64,000 nucleotides of DNA, from positions 4,528,501-4,592,500 of the forward strand of contig NZ_JADBEG010000001.1 of NCBI RefSeq assembly GCF_014873755.1, in the 5' to 3' direction. Below, in pieces: positions 62,142 to 64,000 of this stretch. Position 1 is the first letter of the stretch. Every line of letters starts with the position of its first letter. The stretch is from Amycolatopsis lexingtonensis (GTDB lineage Bacteria > Actinomycetota > Actinomycetes > Mycobacteriales > Pseudonocardiaceae). Both the position numbers and the translations under genes were made by a program. The notes below the pieces were generated by a model that was not told the origin of the DNA, searched no databases, and worked only from the letters and a program-made list of their open reading frames with translations.

Positions 62142-63485
62142 TCAATAACGCCACAGGTGCGCGGCGACGATCTCGTCGGCCGCGCGCTCGGCCGCCCACG
62201 CCGCGTCGGACGCCCGGACGGCGCGGAAGGCGCCCAGCAGGTCGTCGCCGAGCACGCCGGCGATCCGCGGCGTGGCGAGCAGGGCGGCGTCCTGTTCGGC
62301 GGTGTCGGCCGGCAGCCGGCGCACCCCGCGCGTCTCCCGCTCCCCCGCCGTCCAGCTGCCCGGGTCCTCGGCGATCGGCTCGGGCAACGCGAGCTCGTCC
62401 TCGATGCCCGCCATCCCGGCGGCCAGCACGACCGCCAGCGCGAGGTACGGGTTGGCGGAGGCGTCCGACGTCTTGAGCTCGACGTTCGCGTGGCCGGCGC
62501 CCAGCAGCGGCGAGCCGGGGACGTACCGCAGCGGCGCTTCCCGGTTTTCGACGCCCCAGAACGCGTACGCGCCCGCGAAGTAGCCGGGCCGCAGCCGCAG
62601 CGTGGACGGGACGCTCGGCGCGGTGATCGCCGTCAGCGCCGGCAGGTCGCGCAGCAGCCCGGCGAGGTAACCGGCACCGTCGCCGGTGAGGTCGTCGAGG
62701 AGGTTCCGCCCCTTGCGGTGGACGGAGGTGTGCAGGTGCCAGCCGTTCCCGGCCGAACCGAGCCCGACGAGCGGCGCGAAGCTGACGACGAGCCCGTGCG
62801 CGTGCGCGGCGGCGTGGATGGTCTGCCGGGCCAGCAACTGGTCATCGGCGGCGGCCACCGGATCGGTGGCCGCCAGCGACAGCTCGACCTGCGCGACGCC
62901 GTACTCGGCGTGCAGCTGCCCGATCCGCAGCCCGTTGGCGCCGAAGTCGTGCAGGAGCGCGGCGACGAAGCCGTCGAGTCGGACCAGGGCGTGCGGGCTG
63001 TAGGCGGGCCCCGGGTGCCCGGGCGTGGTCACGATGTCGGCGCTGCCCGCGGGAGCGACGGCGAATTCGAGCTCGTACCCGGCCCGGAACTCGAGCCCCC
63101 GCCGCGCCCCCTCGGCGACCTGCGCTTCGAGTACCGCCCGCTGGCAGTAGGGCCACGGCTCCCCGTCCCGCGTGAGCTGCCGCACGGGCGCCCAGGCGAG
63201 CGCGGGCTGCCCCGCGAGCCGCCGCAGCCGCTCGACGACGGGCACGAGCCGGATGTCCCCGGACGGCGTGGCGAGCCCGGCGTGGCCGTAGGTGATGGCG
63301 TCATGACTGTCGAAAACTGCGAAGAGCGAAGTGGCCCCGACCCCGCGAACGGCGGCATCGGCGAGCCCGGCGACGGGAACGATCCGCGAGCGCGGGATGC
63401 CGTTGTTGTCCGCCCAGGCGAGGTGCACACCCCCGACCCCGGCGGCGGCGAGGTCCTTCGCCGCCGCGGACGCCGCCTTGGTCAT
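62142..63485 (-). CDS. Glutamine-synthetase-like gamma-glutamyl ligase
   Basis: 447 residues with the GS fold: N-terminal beta-grasp (1-100), then Glu138 and Glu140 (AGYELEF), QVELSLAATDP, the ATP/His segment NGWHLHTS and ANPYLALAVVLAAGMAGIE. The pattern is that of the GlnA3/GlnA4/PuuA class that gamma-glutamylates amines (polyamines, monoamines, ethanolamine), not of housekeeping GlnA; the adenylylation region is not recognisable. ATG 63485 is chosen; the frame is open upstream but non-homologous. Near a cationic amino-acid-type permease, a role in amine use or detoxification is plausible. Confidence 0.85.
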   Translation of the reverse strand: MTKAASAAAKDLAAAGVGGVHLAWADNNGIPRSRIVPVAGLADAAVRGVGATSLFAVFDSHDAITYGHAGLATPSGDIRLVPVVERLRRLAGQPALAWAPVRQLTRDGEPWPYCQRAVLEAQVAEGARRGLEFRAGYELEFAVAPAGSADIVTTPGHPGPAYSPHALVRLDGFVAALLHDFGANGLRIGQLHAEYGVAQVELSLAATDPVAAADDQLLARQTIHAAAHAHGLVVSFAPLVGLGSAGNGWHLHTSVHRKGRNLLDDLTGDGAGYLAGLLRDLPALTAITAPSVPSTLRLRPGYFAGAYAFWGVENREAPLRYVPGSPLLGAGHANVELKTSDASANPYLALAVVLAAGMAGIEDELALPEPIAEDPGSWTAGERETRGVRRLPADTAEQDAALLATPRIAGVLGDDLLGAFRAVRASDAAWAAERAADEIVAAHLWRY

Positions 63486-64000
63486 GGCACACCCGCTTCC
63501 TCCGGCCCCGGACAGCCCCCACCCGTCCCAGGGGGGCGAGCCCCGCTCCAGCGTATCGGGCCGGTCCGACGATAAGGCCGGGAAAGGAGGGTGCGGAGGC
63601 GGATTGTCCACATCACGGGCGGGCTGTGGACAACCCGGCGGGCGCGGTCTGGCTGAGGGCGCCGCGGGCCACTTTGAGCAGCCTGGCGGCTCCGGTGCGG
63701 CCAAGACACCGCTAGCCGCCGACCGGCGGCTTTGCCGCCGCTGACCTGGCGCGGACATGCGGCGGTTTGCCTTCATCGGCGAGCCGCAGGCGTACGGCGA
63801 TTGCGGTCGTCGGCGAGCAGCAGACATGCGGCGATTGCCATCACCGGCCCGCTGCGGGCGTCGGCCCGGCAGACCGCCGCGCCTCGGCCGACACCTCCGC
63901 CACACCAGACCGCCCGCAGCCCGGCTTTCGCCAACCAGCACGAGCCTCGGCGCAGCCGCGTACCCAAGCCGGCCCACTCGGAGCCTCAGCCCACCGCCCT
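63486..64000. other. 515-bp terminal region without a supported gene
   Basis: Neither strand shows an ORF with convincing start, ribosome binding site and codon bias; the plus frame from ATG 63757 is open to the edge but encodes Arg/Pro-rich, repetitive sequence. The region includes the promoter of the GS-like gene near 63486-63560 and an imperfect tandem repeat at 63724-63861. Confidence 0.55.
63724..63861 (+). repeat. Imperfect tandem repeat, four units of 33-36 bp
   Basis: Units start at 63724, 63760, 63795 and 63829, each beginning CGGCGR followed by a TTGC-containing stretch; the first and third end in GACATG. Identity between units is moderate. It may be a decayed minisatellite; no flanking duplications are seen. 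Confidence 0.5.

Noticed and set aside
63757..64000. Start of a plus-strand gene running out of the window
   Set aside because: The frame is open, but the predicted protein is repetitive and Arg/Pro-rich, with no ribosome binding site at ATG 63757.

Overview
The window is 64 kb of very GC-rich, densely coded actinobacterial chromosome. Gene content and order point to the Pseudonocardiaceae, most likely Amycolatopsis or a close relative. The strongest argument is the block 23110-37094, which keeps the gene order I remember from Mycobacterium tuberculosis Rv2689c-Rv2703: TrmA-like methyltransferase, APC/KimA-like transporter, two TrkA proteins, DUF3159, OB-fold protein, hydrolase, DUF3710, dut, DUF3093, DUF4193, cei, suhB, ppgK, sigA. 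dxs lies a little upstream. Genus assignment is inference. I see no rRNA, tRNA, insertion sequence, prophage or CRISPR array.

Layout. 1-7929: a partial beta-propeller gene, a membrane protein, a two-gene beta-oxidation operon (thiolase plus hydratase/3-hydroxyacyl-CoA dehydrogenase) behind a palindromic operator, a Tat-exported PHP-domain protein and an HSL-type esterase. 7934-9732: an OmpR-type two-component system. 9768-18190: a PucR-type regulator divergent from a five-gene, translationally coupled operon (sodium symporter, ureohydrolase, ThDP enzyme, aldehyde dehydrogenase, NCS1 permease). The three enzymes match the last three steps of the arginine transaminase pathway (2-ketoarginine to 4-guanidinobutyraldehyde to 4-guanidinobutyrate to GABA plus urea). 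18386-23075: dxs, a betaine-aldehyde-type dehydrogenase, a small membrane protein and a DinB-like protein. 23110-37094: the conserved sigA block, with a putative potassium module (KimA-like transporter and a CeoB/CeoC-type TrkA pair). 37148-38759: a secreted propeller protein and a small membrane protein.

38827-56974 is an 18-kb, single-strand alpha-glucan and trehalose supercluster, in transcription order malQ, glgX, treY, treZ, glgX, glgE, treS, mak, glgB. Together these can debranch glycogen, release trehalose from its chain ends (TreY/TreZ), isomerise trehalose to maltose (TreS), phosphorylate it (Mak) and rebuild alpha-glucan (GlgE, GlgB), which closes a cycle. 57132-63485 holds two small membrane proteins, a NarL-type two-component system, a cationic-amino-acid-type permease, a possible cysteine-peptidase-like protein and a glutamine-synthetase-like gamma-glutamyl ligase.

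The least explained material is in the intergenic DNA. A 47-bp element occurs three times (18204, 27904, 33752). Each copy contains a match to the RecA-NDp/PafBC DNA-damage promoter motif (TGTCGGTG, 8 bases, TAGNGT). In two copies it is followed in the transcribed direction by paired palindromes of the type TGAATGASTCATTCA, which also occur on their own at 46534. This may be a dispersed, promoter-carrying repeat that makes structured small RNAs. The paralogous glgX genes also share an 84-bp identical tract that suggests gene conversion.
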